Source: Macrobrachium rosenbergii
Taxonomy: Eukaryota; Arthropoda; Malacostraca; Decapoda; Palaemonidae
Assembly (NCBI RefSeq): GCF_040412425.1
Contig: NC_089756.1
Location: 5,588,998 to 5,652,997, forward strand
Length of the DNA stretch: 64,000 nt
Direction: 5' to 3'
The notes below the pieces were generated by a model. It did no database searches and was not told the origin of the DNA. It saw only the letters and a list, made by a program, of their open reading frames with translations. Every line of letters begins with the position of its first letter. The stretch's first letter is position 1. Shown piece after piece: positions 34,125 to 46,272 of this stretch. Made by a program: the position numbers and the translations under genes.

Positions 34125-34445
34125 TTACTTACTCTGAAAGTATTTTTCCTTAGTATTAAGTTATTATTTACTTCTGACAGTATTTTCCCTTAATATTATG
34201 TTATTATTTACTCCTGAAAGTATTTTTCCTTAATGTTATTATTTACTTCTGAAAGTATTTTTCCTTAACATTATGTTACTATTCACTCCTGAAAGTATTT
34301 TCCCTCAATGTTACTATTTACTTCTGAAAGTATTTTTCCTTAATATTATGTTATTATTTACTCCTGAAAGTATTTTCCCTTAATGTTTATTACTTCTGAA
34401 AGTATTTTTCCTTAATATTATTATTTACTCCTGAAAGTATTTTTC
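34125..34445. repeat. Tandem array, about 38-46 bp unit, just upstream of the TM4-5 exon acceptor
   Basis: Roughly eight copies of a unit containing TCCTGAAAGTATTTTTCC followed by TTAATATTATGTTATTA. It starts about 20 bp from the acceptor at 34,103. Confidence 0.75.
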
Positions 34446-34514
34446 CCTTTACCCTGTACCTATGTTGCTTTTCATATGTAAAATATTAATGTAGAACAGG
34501 ATGCATTCCTGAAA

Positions 34515-35129
34515 ATAATTTCTGACATAAATCAAGGAAGGGACCAGTCGGCAATCACCTGTGGTAATCACCTGTGAGATGCACCTGGCCGAATATATGA
34601 CCACACTTCTAAACAAACAGAATCCATGTACATTTTCGTCGACTCGAGTCACGCTATGATAAAATCATCGAGTTATGACAGATATGAAAAAGATTTCTCT
34701 ACTTCCGCAGCGAAATACGAACTGAAATTCTTCGCTCAAACACGAAAGCTATAAACGCTATATCGTAAGTAATGAAAAGGATTCATGTAATTTTCTTCTG
34801 TTTAAGACCCGCTCTGAAAAAGTATATCACAGCGGCTCTTAAACAGAAGAAAATTACATGAATCCTTTCCATTACTTACGATATAGCGTTTATAGCTTTC
34901 GTGTTTGAGCGAAGAATTTCAGTTCGCATTTCGCTGCGGAAGTAGAGAAATCTTTTTCATATCTGTCATAGCTCGATGATTTTATCATAGCGTGACTCGA
35001 GTCGACGAAAATGTACATGGATTCTGTTTGTTTAGAAGTGTGGTCATATATTCGGCCAGGTGCATCTCACAGGTGATTACCACAGGTGATTGCCGACTGG
35101 TCCCTTCCTTGATTCATGTCAGGAATTAT
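34515..35129. repeat. Long near-perfect inverted repeat (two 293-bp arms, 29-bp loop)
   Basis: The left arm is 34,515-34,807 and the right arm 34,837-35,129; the loop is 34,808-34,836. By eye there are only about five to seven mismatches across the arms (for example GTTATG/GCTATG and AATACG/AATGCG after complementing). It sits inside the intron between the TM2-3 and TM4-5 exons. The pre-mRNA of the receptor would fold here into a long double-stranded stem. No open frame or transposase is present. Confidence 0.9.
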
Positions 35130-35270
35130 GATAAAGTATATCAACAAATAGTACAGATTTCTTACTTTTATGGGGAAATACGAACTAAAACTCTTCGAAT
35201 CCGCTGTGATAAAGTATATCAACAAATATGAAAAAGATTTCTTTCCTTTTATAGCGAAATACAACTAACT
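35130..35270. repeat. Short tandem repeat of the inverted-repeat loop/arm motif
   Basis: The motif GATAAAGTATATCAACAAAT occurs at about 35,129 and 35,207. Related TTTTATxGxGAAATACxAACT stretches lie between and after, echoing parts of the adjoining inverted repeat. Confidence 0.5.
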
Positions 35271-35541
35271 CTTAGGATCTTACACACGAAATCTGAAGCC
35301 CATACCCCACGAAGTAAACATAATTTGGTAGCAAATTTAAAACCTTTCGTCTGTTTAAGGCAAAATACAAACACGAAAAATGATCACTTTACTTTTATAA
35401 CGAAATGCGAACCTAAATTCCTAGGATCTTGAACACGAAATCTTTAGACGCCATATCCCAAGTAATAAACACAACTTAGGGGCAAGTTTAAAAGTTTTAA
35501 GTTCTCACAAAAAAAAAAAAGAATCTCCGGGAGGCCCTTGC

Positions 35542-35707
35542 CTTCCATGAACATCCAGCAGAAAGCAGCCAGCAGGAAAAAGTGGAGGAGACCAGCCACC
35601 ACGCCGCACACCTCCGGTTTGTCTGTCTGATTGACTCCCGCCAAAAACACAGTTTCCGCCACAAGCAAACACACGCACAGGTTCTTGTGGATGGTTGTTC
35701 TGTCACT
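35542..35707 (-). CDS. Cirl: Latrophilin/CIRL exon: TM2, first extracellular loop, TM3
   Basis: The acceptor CTTCCAG (minus strand) is followed by [18 protein letters not shown], the intracellular loop 1/TM2 signature almost identical to that of latrophilins. Then come [20 protein letters not shown] (extracellular loop 1, with the conserved Cys at the top of TM3) and TM3 ([17 protein letters not shown]). The exon is 166 bp and ends in phase 1. The only donor that keeps frame with the next exon is GAAG|GCAAGG, a GC donor. The nearest GT donor, downstream after a run of twelve T residues, would create a stop codon at the junction. Confidence 0.92.
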
Positions 35708-36595
35708 CTGGAAGTAAGGAGCGGAAATCAGAGGGTATAGGATTATAAAAACACGTATATGTAACTTACACTAGTCACGTATACTTTATTAAATCTTTTT
35801 CTTTTTAAGTTTAAACTGGGAGCTAAATTAGTTTAAGTGGCAACTCAGTCTTCGCGGTAAGTGTTCTTTAAATCGTTAAATCACCACTGAACTCGGGCAA
35901 AAATAAACCTGTTTCCCTACGAACAAAGTGACAACTCGGTTTATGCAGTAAATATTCTTTTAATCATGAAGTTACAATACAGCTCCGGCAAAAAATTAAC
36001 CTTTATGAAAGATTTAAATTTAGGCCTACATCAGTTTAAGTGACAACTCGATTCATACAGGAAATACCCTTCAAATCATGAAGCTACCATACAACTTAAG
36101 CAAAAAATTTAACCTCGAAGATATGTTTCAGTTTAGATCTAAATCAGTTAAAGTGACAACTCGAATTATACAGGAACTACTTTTTAAATCTTAAAGTTAC
36201 CAAAGAGCTCAGGTAGAAATTGGACTTGTTTGATTTTTAAATTTAGACCTCAATCAGTCTACGTGACAACTCGCTTTTTACAGGAACTACTCTTTAAGTA
36301 AGTCATGAAGTTACTATTGAACTCAGGCAAAAACTGAGCCTGTATGATGAAGTTAAAATATGGAACTAATTCAGCTTAAGTGACAACTCGCTTTTTTACA
36401 GCAACTACCATACTGCTAAGGCAGAAATTGAACCTGTCTCGTACAGAGCAGACAAATAGGAAGAGCTCCCCCTTTCGACCGCTCCATAAAAAAAAAAAGA
36501 ATCCCCGGGGGACAAGACAAAACAAAACAGCCTCTTTTGTGTCCCGGGGACGTCATAACCGTCACCTACTAGACCAACCACCTGAATCAACTCAC
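35708..36595 (-). other. Intron between TM1 and TM2-3 exons
   Basis: About 0.89 kb, phase 0, with donor AAA|GTGAGT and acceptor CTTCCAG. It is mostly filled by a roughly 112-bp tandem array (35,830-36,420). Confidence 0.85.
35830..36420. repeat. Tandem array, about 112 bp unit, six diverged copies
   Basis: Copies are marked by AAGTGACAACTCG (near 35,838, 35,925, 36,038, 36,150, 36,261 and 36,378) followed by TACAGGAACTACTCTTTAAA-like and CATGAAGTTACCA-like segments. Most spacings are about 111-118 bp. Confidence 0.7.
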
Positions 36596-36821
36596 TTTGA
36601 GCCCCCTGAAGGCGTGGAAGACAATAGTGGCCAGCAGAAGACAGACGATGGAGATGATGCATCCGACGTACGTGATGATGGAGAGGGCCAGCTGGTGGGG
36701 GTAAGGCACCGGAGTGGCGTGCACGTCCATCAGCACGGCGAAGTTCGTCAGGTGCTCGCATTCGCACACCGTGTGCGAAGTGTTGTAGCGAAGGACGCGG
36801 CAGCCTTCCTCCGACCACGAG
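36596..36821 (-). CDS. Cirl: Latrophilin/CIRL exon: GPS cleavage site, tethered agonist and TM1
   Basis: The acceptor TTTCCAG (minus strand) is followed by the second half of the GPS motif: WSEEGC, RVLRYNTSHTVCECEHLTNF. It has the conserved Cys pairs and the HL|T autoproteolysis site, so the N- and C-terminal fragments should be cleaved between Leu and Thr. The new N-terminus TNFAVLMDV is the tethered agonist. TM1 (LALSIITYVGCIISIVCLLL) and the start of the intracellular loop (FHAFRGLK) follow. The exon is 226 bp, entered in phase 2 and left in phase 0 at AAA|GTGAGT. The catalytic His and Thr are intact. Confidence 0.93.
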
Positions 36822-36852
36822 CTGGAAAGAAGAAGAAGATGATGAAGACAAT

Positions 36853-37170
36853 TATGGAATGGAATAAAAAAAATTGAGGCCAAAGGCCAAGCGCTGGGAC
36901 CTATGATGAGGTCATTCAGCGCTGAAAGGGAAATTGTGAGAAAAGAAGGTTTCAAAAGTGAAACAGGAGGAAAACCTCAAAGCAGTTGCACTACGAAACG
37001 CTTGTTAAGAAAGGGTTGAGGAAAAACGTGGAAGAAAGTAAATATGAACGGAGGTACAGTAAAAGGAATGAAAGGGGACTGCAGCTAGGGGCCAAAGGGA
37101 TGCTGCAAAGGACCTTACGTAATGCCTGAAAGGCGAATCACCGCGATACATATGTAACGCCAAACCGTTG
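36853..37170 (-). mobile_element. SINE-like element, copy 2
   Basis: The end block GGCCAAGCGCTGGGACC (plus strand) is at about 36,883-36,901, with GTCATTCAGCGCTGAAAG after it. The middle AACGGAGGTACAGTAAAAGG is near 37,047. The head is mutated (AGGCGAATCACCGCG). It starts about 30 bp from the GPS/TM1 exon acceptor. Confidence 0.75.
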
Positions 37171-38397
37171 GCCATCGCTCACACAAATATTCGATGAGAA
37201 CTTAACAGACACCAGACACCCAACATATTTAGCGAGAAATTCCTTATCAAGAACTTGGTCGATTTGTATAAAAGGAAATTCTACAATGAATCACTTTATC
37301 TGGTGACAATCGACAAGGGGCTAGACATACCATGTTTTAAATTTGCTTCGTAAAATACTGAATTCTAACACCAGTGTTTCGGTAAAAAAAAAAAAAAAAA
37401 CTGAACACCAAAGTTTTCCCAAAGGTCCCACCATAAAATGTAAAACTTAGCCGACACATTAACTGGCTTTATCAGGGGAGTTTCTAAGGAAAAATCAACA
37501 GGAGGGGGGTTGGCAAGAAGGGGGTGGCATGTAGGGGAACCATTCAAAATTAACCCACTAAGTTACGTCGGAAAAAAAAATTATAAACAAAAAACGGAAG
37601 TTTTACATTAAAACATTATCACTGAGGTCATCTTCACGCTCACACAGAATCAATATCAACCTCAAACGATTGCCTATCAAGAATATCAATGTAACCCATC
37701 ACAATATTTATATCTGCCGTCATAGTGCAGTGCTATAGTAATTAATGAATGACCACAAAGCTTTTCACTATGGGACATTCAGCAAGTCATATGGCCCGTT
37801 CTTAAACGCCCACTAAACAGAAATATGACTAAACTTTGACATTCCACAAACGGTATTGAAGCCAAGAAGGGATAAATAATATATTTTCTTGTATTTTTCA
37901 TCTGTTATATTTTTTATCTAAACACATACTGTTAAAGGAAGGAACTTCACGAGCGGACAAACAAAAACTATTCCTTCCTCTGGCGCCCAATGGCTCAACC
38001 ATACACTAAATCATGTCGCACTTGAAAAATGTTCTTCCCTCGCCAAGAATCGGTAATGGTTTGCAGAGCCTCGTCTACCTCACAGAGAGAAGCACACAAA
38101 AGCATATCAGTCACACCTGCCTCTAACGAGACGGCACCGAAAGTTGGTGACAGTATATTGGATGATCTCGGAATAATTTTGGGAGAATAATTTCGTGGGA
38201 GGAGAAAGTTCATAGTCGTATGACTTTTTTTTTTTTTTTTTTTTTTGAATACGAAACCGGGAAAAATTCGGTTAAATGTTTCTTTACTCGGAAACATCAC
38301 TGCTCATGACGCAACATTAAGTTCGTAAGTTTTTCGTTTCTTTCTTTAAATCTTCAGCTGAAAACCCTTGTGGAAAGAGTCAACAGACTACAGACCC

Positions 38398-38398
<1 letters not shown>

Positions 38399-38449
<51 letters not shown>
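38399..38449. repeat. (TTA)n microsatellite
   Basis: About 17 perfect TTA units, immediately followed by the dispersed repeat at 38,450; probably the tail of that element. Confidence 0.95.
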
Positions 38450-38452
<3 letters not shown>

Positions 38453-38905
38453 ATGATGAACCCTATTCATATGGAACAAGCCCAGCACAGGGCCACTGGC
38501 TCGAAATTCAAGCTTCCAAAGAATATGGTTTCATTTGAAATAGGTAACAGAAGGTAAAGGGAAATACAGAAAGAAGATATCTGTTTTTAGAAAAGAACAA
38601 ATAAATTAACAAATAAATAAATAAAAATACAAGTAAATTATTAAAATACAAGAACTGTCAAGAGAGCTTCAAAGAGAAATCAGCCTACACAGAGAGACAA
38701 GTTATAGAAAAAGGTGATAAATAAATAAAAAATTAGGGAACAGAAAATAAAACCGATACACCTGAATTCAGGAGACGTCAGCAGAAAGCAGGAATGAATT
38801 ACCTCCTCGCTTAAATATTCGGAAATCAGATTCCACAAATGCATTAGACAAACTACTCCACATTTCAGTTGTAGCTAAGGTAAAACTACTTGCTTCATTT
38901 TACAA
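38450..38905. mobile_element. Dispersed repeat family B, copy 1
   Basis: It starts with GATGAACCCTATTCATATGG, then AACAAGCCC, GGGCCACTGGCTCGAAATTC and an A-rich AATAAATAAATAA middle. It shares these blocks with two shorter copies at 63,215-63,330 and 63,355-63,600 and is preceded by a TTA/ATT microsatellite in the same orientation. Non-coding; a SINE or MITE of unknown class. Confidence 0.6.
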
Positions 38906-39644
38906 ATAGAGCTTTTTTAAAGTTTACTAATTAACAATTTGTACATCCTTCATATTCTTAAGTTTTTCATTAATGCAACTACGAATACATATTTTTTATT
39001 ACACAAATAACTAACAACAACCTGGCCCATTATCAGATCCTACAACCGTTTCTTGACAACAAGACGTCACTGCTATACCATGATCATCGACACTGACAAT
39101 CAAAACCTAATCCAATAGAAAAATTATAAAGCAAACACTTGCTTAATAATATTCATAAGTTACGCAGTTCTCTGATTAATAATACTCTACGTGCAGAAGT
39201 AAGGGGCATTTTTGAAATCTTTACAGTTTCCTATCATTTGGATATAAGGTCCCCACAGATTTGAGCAACACAGGTCTCCAATTACTGAAGCTGTAACGGG
39301 TGTTCACAAGTACCACTTTGATACATTTGTTTAAAATTCCTAAGGTAATAAAGTATGGTCTAAAATTAGTAAGAGAATGATGAGTGTTTACGAGTACATT
39401 GTCGTAATGTATTTAGAATTACAACGGTGATATTGCATACTTCAAATTGCTATAGTACAAAATACTTGAAACTTTCACTTACGTGTTTCAGAGCAGTAAG
39501 CACAGCGAAAAAAAAAGCTTCACTGAAAAGAGCTTTCACAACCATACCTGACTCTGAACTTTTGTTCTATCCACTTCTAATGGGCCACTGAACATTCACC
39601 TTCAATCGCTGCCTTTTACAAGTAAACTAATGACGAAAATGTAA

Positions 39645-39647
<3 letters not shown>

Positions 39648-39707
<60 letters not shown>

Positions 39708-39779
39708 ATATATTATATATATATATATATTTTATTTCACATTTTCGTTATATATATACATACTTTCATCAGTTATTTT

Positions 39780-39860
<81 letters not shown>
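39648..39860. repeat. Compound (TA)n microsatellite
   Basis: Two long TA runs (about 39,648-39,704 and 39,785-39,860) are separated by an AT-rich segment of about 80 bp. Confidence 0.95.
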
Positions 39861-39862
<2 letters not shown>

Positions 39863-40742
39863 GTGTGTGTGTGCAAATTAGGTAATCAGAGGGCCACCCA
39901 TGATGAAGCTTGCAAAACATCACAGCAATAAGAATTTTCGTAAATTAGTAAGAATATTCAACTGCATGTAAACACTTAACTGACAAAGAAGGCAAGACAG
40001 TTAAAAAGTTGAAATGAAGCACTCAAACGCATGGAAGCGGAAAATGAACAGCGCACCCCAGTAATAATCTTAAAATATAACAAAAATGGAATTTGGTGCA
40101 CCTCAGAAATAACCTTACAAAAAAAAAAAAAAAAATTGGATTTAGAAACTCACTTAACGAAATGGGTGTCATGACGGAAACAGTGACAGTAACGAGGTAC
40201 AGAAGGAAATGAAATCAAAATATATAAACACCGAGCGGTTCTGTGAAGATAATAAAAGCGAGACATTCGAACTGGGAAATAAATCATGAAATCGCCATTT
40301 AACAGGAACTGGACAAAGACTGAGATGGAATTATCCCCATTTCTTAAAAACGGCCACGAGGAATTATCCACAATTCTTAAAGACAGCCACGAGGAATTAT
40401 CCACATTCCTTGAAAAAGCCACGAGGAGTTATTCATATTTCTTCAAAACAATCATCACGGCAAAGAGACGAAGGTCAGAAACCTAACTCCTGAGCTGAAG
40501 TTTGGCCTCGTATATCTTCGTAAATCTGATACTTCCTGGGTCGAGAGTCCTGAAATCAGCATCCTGAAATGTCCGCGTCTCGACGTGTCCTGGGGACCCG
40601 TTCAGTGATGCAGACCTCCGAGAATAATAACTTGGCAGCGAAGAGAAAATAACAAATCAAACCGTTCATGACAGCAAGTCCATTATGAGCGAGGGGACGG
40701 AATTAATAAACAATAACGCGCTGGGGAACATTTACGAGACTT

Positions 40743-40743
40743 A

Positions 40744-40815
<72 letters not shown>
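40743..40815. repeat. (AC)n(AG)n compound microsatellite
   Basis: About nine AC units followed by about 27 AG units. Confidence 0.95.
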
Positions 40816-40817
<2 letters not shown>

Positions 40818-40902
40818 CGGGAAAGATGCATTGATTTAGCTTTCGGAAACAAATGCGAAACTGATTTCCGTCTTTGCAACATTTCGTATACAGCATTACC
40901 TT

Positions 40903-40906
<4 letters not shown>

Positions 40907-40973
<67 letters not shown>
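40907..40973. repeat. (GA)n microsatellite
   Basis: About 33 GA units, followed by a G-rich GGTGGGTGGGGGTGGG stretch. Confidence 0.95.
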
Positions 40974-40978
<5 letters not shown>

Positions 40979-41134
40979 TGGGGGTGGGCGCTAAAACTCC
41001 TATATCAATTCTCCTTCTATTCCGTGGTGCAATAAAAGGCGTTTACTATATACCACCTGATGCGAAACGTGACAAGTTAACCTCGTTTACAAGTTTTTAA
41101 AAGCCGAAAAAGAGGGGAACAAATGGGATGCGAG

Positions 41135-41136
<2 letters not shown>

Positions 41137-41211
<75 letters not shown>
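41137..41211. repeat. (GA)n microsatellite
   Basis: About 37 GA units. Confidence 0.95.
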
Positions 41212-41212
<1 letters not shown>

Positions 41213-41769
41213 TGGATTGAATGAGAGGAGAAAGTAGAGTTGGCAACACGCACAAAGAACAAAAAGGATTTGAAACAGAACCGAGAACAGAGAGGGGAGC
41301 ATAAAAAAACTGCTGAATAAACTAGGAAGTATAAAAAGGTACAAGAGAGAGAAGACAATGGGAATAAAACGCCGAGAAATGCACCTTTAATAACCAGCGC
41401 GCTCAAAATGACAGCTGACAAAAGTGAGGACATTTTCGGAGTCGAATTTCTTAAACGAGGTTCTGAGCTACATTCTCTAGCGATCATTATAGAATAGAAC
41501 ATTCAGCTCTTCAGAATAAATACTTTCAACTGACTTTCGAATAATCTCCTCAACTACTGAATAAAATAACTTCTATTATCCAAACTGCTATATTTAGTGA
41601 TGTTAAGCATCAACATTTCAGACTTTTTCCAAAAACGCAAAGATTCGAGTAATTCCGGAAACCATATACAATACTCAACTACTTCGACAATCTCTTGTGC
41701 CTCCACTTGCCAGTGTCTTTAAAAATCTCCTAAAGTTTTTCAATAAACAATATTTAATACCTATAACTC

Positions 41770-44700
41770 CTCCCAGAACCGGCATCTAATGCCTTCAGCT
41801 CTTTCCACAACAGATATCTAATGCCTTCAAATCCTTCCACAAAAGATATCTAATGCCTTCAGCTATTTCCACAACAGATATTTATCTACTGCTTTCAACT
41901 CTTTCCACAACTGATATCTAATGCCTTCAGGTCTTTTCAAAAAGGATATCTAATGCCTTCAGCTCTTTCCACAACCGATATCTAAATCCTTCAATTCTTT
42001 CCAGAAACGATATCTAATGCCTTCAGCTCTTGCCACAACCGATATCTAATGCCTTTTGCTCTTTCCACAACCGATATGTGATGCATTGAACTCTTTCAAG
42101 AAATGATATCTAATGAATTCAGTTCTTTCCAAAACCGATATCTAATGCATTCAACTCTTTACAGAAACAATATCTAATGCCTTCAGTTCTTTCCACAACA
42201 GATATGTAATGCCTTCAACTCTTCCCAGAAATGATAACTAATTGCTACAGCTATTTACACAACAGATATCTAATGCCTTCAACTCTTTCCAGAAACGATA
42301 TCTAATGCCTTCAGCTCTTTCCACAACCGATATCTAATGCCTTCAGCTCTTTTCACGACCGATAGCTAATGCCTTCAACTCTTTACAAAACTGATATCTA
42401 ATGCCTTCAACTCTTTCACAACAGGTATCTAATGCCTTCAGCTCTTTCCAGAACCAATATCTATTGTCTTCAGCTCTTTCCACAATCAATATCTAATGCC
42501 TTCAGCTCTTTCCAGAAAAGATATCTAATGCCTTCAGCTCTTTCCATAACAGATATCTAATGCCTTCAACTCTTTCCAGAACCAATATCTATTGTCTTCA
42601 GCTCTTTCCACAATCAATATCTAATGCCTTCAGCTCTTTCCAGAAAAGATATCTAATGACTTCAGCTCTTTCCATAACAGATATCTAATGCCTTCAACTC
42701 TTTCCAGAAATGATAACTACTGTAATTCCTACAGCTACTTCCACAACAGATATCTAATGCCTTCAGCTCTTTCCAGAACCAATATCTATTACCTTCAGCT
42801 CTCTCCACAACTGACATCTAATCCCATCAACTCTTTCTAGAAAAGATATCTAAAGCCTTCGGCTCTTTCCACAACCAATATCTAATGACTTCAGCTCTTT
42901 CCACAATAGATATCTAATGCCTTCAACTCTTTCCAGAAATGACATCTAATGCCTTCAACTCTTTCCAGAAATGATATCTAATGCCTCCAAATCTTCCCAG
43001 AAATTATATCTAATGCCTCCAACTCTTTCCACAAGCAATATCTAATGCCTTCAACTCTTTCCAGAAATGATATATAATGCCTTCAGCTCTTTCCACAACA
43101 GAAATCTAATGCCTTCAAATCTTTCCAGAAATGATACCTAAAGCCTTCAGCTCTTTCCACAACCGATATCTAATGCCTTTAGCTCTTTCCAGGAACAATA
43201 TCTAATGCCTTCAGCTCTTTCAACAACCTATATCTAATGGCTTCAACTCTTTCCAGAACAAATATCTAGTACATTCAGCTCTTTCCACAACCGAAGTCTA
43301 CGCCTTTAGCTCTTTCCAGAAACAATATCTATTGCCTTCAACTCTTTCCAGAATAGATATCTAATGCCTTCAGCTCTTTCCACAACAGATGTCTAATGTC
43401 TTCAACTCTTTCCAGAACAAATATCTAATGCCCTCAGCTCTTTCCACAACCGACATCAAAAACCTTCAGCTCTTTCCAGAAATAATATCTAATGCCTTTA
43501 GCTCTTTCCACAACCGATATCTAATGCCTTGAACTCCTTCCAGAAACAATATCTAATGCCTTCAGTTATTTCCACAAAAAATATCTACTGCCTTCAACTA
43601 TTTCAAGAACCGATAATTAATGCCTTCAGCTCTTTCCATAGCCAATATCTAATGCCTTCAGCTCTTTCCAGAACCAATATCTAATGCCTTCAACTCTTTC
43701 CAGAAACGATATCTAATGCCTTCAGCTCTTTCCAGAACCAATATCCAATGCCTTCAGTTCTTTTCACAACCGATATCTAATGCCTTCAGCTCTTTCCAGA
43801 AACAATATCTAATGACTTCAACTATATCCAGACACGATATCAAATGCCTTCACAGCTCTTTCCACAACTGTTATCTAATACCTTCAACTATTTTCAGAAA
43901 CAATATCTAATGCCTTCAGCTCTTTCCAGAAATTATATGTAATGCCTTCAGCTCCTTCCACAATCAATATCTAATGCCTCCCAGCTCTTTCCAGAAATTA
44001 TGTGTATTGCCTTCAGCTCTTTCCACAACCAATACCTAATGCCCTCAGCTCTTTCCACAACTGATATCGAATGCCTTCAGCCCTTTCCAGAACTGATATC
44101 TACTGTAATACCTTCAGCTCATTTCAGAACCAATATCTAGTGCATTCAGCTCTTTCCAAAATCGACATCTAGTGGCTTCAGGTTTCCACAACCAATATCT
44201 AATACCTTCAGCTCTTTCAGCAACCGCTATCTAATGTCTTCAACTCTTTCCAGAACCTATATCTAATGCCTTCAACTCTCTCCACATCTTATATCTAATG
44301 AGTTGAGCTCTTTCCAGAAACGACATCTAATGCCTTCAGCTCTTTCCACAACCGTTATCAAGTGCCTTCAGCTATTTCCACAACTGATATCTATGCCTTC
44401 AGATCTTTCCAGAAATGACATCTAATGCCTTCAACTCTTTCCAGAACTGACATTTAATGCCTTCAGCTCTTTCCAGAACCGATATCAAATGTCTTGAACT
44501 CCTTTCAGAACCGATATCTAATGTCTTCAGCTCTCTCCAGAACCAGTACTGGAAGCCTTCAGCTCTTTCCAGTACCGATACCAAATGCCTTGACCTCTTT
44601 CCAGAATTGATATCTAATATTTTAGCTCTTTCCAGACCCGACATTTAATGTCTTTAGCTCTTTTTAGAACCAATATAAAATGCCTTGAGCTCTTTCCAGA

Positions 44701-45040
44701 GCTGATATCTAATGCCTTCAGCTATTTTCAGAAACATTATCAAATGCTTTGAGGTTTTTCCAGAACCGATATTAAATGCCTTTTGCTCTTTCCAGAACCA
44801 ATGTTAAATGCCTTGAGCTCTCTCCAGAACCGATATCAAATGTCTTGTGCTCTTTCCAGAACCGATATCAAATGCCTTGAGCTCTCTCCAGGACCAATAT
44901 CTAATGCCTTCAGCTCTTTCCAGAACCGATATTAAATGTCTTGAGCTCTTTCCAGAACGGATATCAAATGCCTTGAGCTCTTTCCAGAACTGATATCTAA
45001 TGTCTTCAACTATCCAGAACCAATATCGTAACTTGTATTC
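41770..45040. repeat. 32-bp minisatellite, about 100 copies
   Basis: The unit is a 32-bp motif made of GATATCTAATGCCTTCAG plus CTCTTTCCACAACC. Copies vary by point changes and small indels. Two subtypes often alternate (CAGCTCTTTCCACAAC and CAACTCTTTCCAGAAA), giving a partial 64-bp dimer period. The last 600 bp or so shift to a third subtype with CTTGAGCTCTTTCCAGAAC and GATATCAAATG. The array is wholly intronic, inside the GPS intron. Confidence 0.93.
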
Positions 45041-46191
45041 AATTCGCTGCTTCTCTCACAATCCTCCTCCTCCTCCCCTTCACAGCCATTCTTAACAGAT
45101 GACGACAGGTCTCCCAGCAACAAATTAAAAGAATTATTTAATTAAAGCTACAAATACGGCCTCTAGAAACTTTTTTTCTTTATTTCATTTCCCCATGGTG
45201 CTAAATTGGAGAGCGATTAGTTTCCGCCTGAAAAAATTCTTGCCTTCACTCGGCGACGAGTGAAGGGGGCGTGAGGCAGACAATAAGCTGTGTATCATAA
45301 TCATCATCATCATCATCACCATCATTATCATCTTCATCAAAATCATCATCATCATCATCACCACACAACTCTTGACACCAGCAAAGAAGGATCAAGTAAG
45401 ATGGATGGCACATGAGAGTATATCAATTAATTAGTCTTATTCTCTGAAGAGTAGTATATTACGGGGCTCTCACTCGATGTACGAGTATAAAAGGTCTCTA
45501 ATTCCTTGGACAAAACGAGTACAGTGTTCGGCTATCATATATGTTGCGTCTCCCTTCACCAAAGAAAATTATACTGTATTAAGGGGTCGCCATTCGGCCA
45601 AGAAAATACTGCTAGTAGTAGTCATTTTGGTGACGGATTTTGCGAATATGCGACTTGGCAGTCCAACAGTGTCAGCAATAAAATTCGCGTGAATTTTCCC
45701 AATAAAATTCGTTATTCGAAATGCTCAAGATGAACAACCTGGAATCCACAAGTCCTAAATTTGCTCAGGGAATTTTATAGCTGTTGACAGGGACTATATG
45801 ACGAGAATTCGAAACTTTTAGAAAGTTGTATTTATTCGTACCTATTCGCAAATCAATTATTTATGGAACCAAAACTTCCCGACGAGAAGAAGACAGGTCT
45901 TCAACATGAATGGCAACGCAATCTATTCACGGCCTAAATAACGTATACCCGTAAGTATTACCAGAAAATATTCTTGAATTCTCATCCGTCTTTATCTGTA
46001 CTGGAATTGTCACGTAGGCATGGAATTTATCTCTTCAGTTTTTCTATTGTGGCTATTTTTCCTATCATTATCAGTTCTTAATTTTGCTTTAATTAAAAAA
46101 ATATCTACAATTTTATTTAGTGGAAACTTGACATTCAAGTTCGTAGACTTTTGGCTTGTGCAATTCATACACAGACTCATCTGAGAAATTA

Positions 46192-46193
46192 TT

Positions 46194-46270
<77 letters not shown>
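46192..46270. repeat. (TAA)n microsatellite
   Basis: About 26 near-perfect units. Confidence 0.95.

Positions 46271-46272
<2 letters not shown>

Noticed and set aside
35505..35520. GT donor after the poly-T run following the TM2-3 exon
   Set aside because: Using it adds codons and creates a TGA at the junction with the TM4-5 exon.
39645..39923. Open frames rich in Tyr-Ile repeats
   Set aside because: Translations of a (TA)n microsatellite.
41770..45040. 32-bp repeats resembling CRISPR direct repeats
   Set aside because: Repeat copies are contiguous with no spacers and there are no cas genes; it is a tandem satellite.
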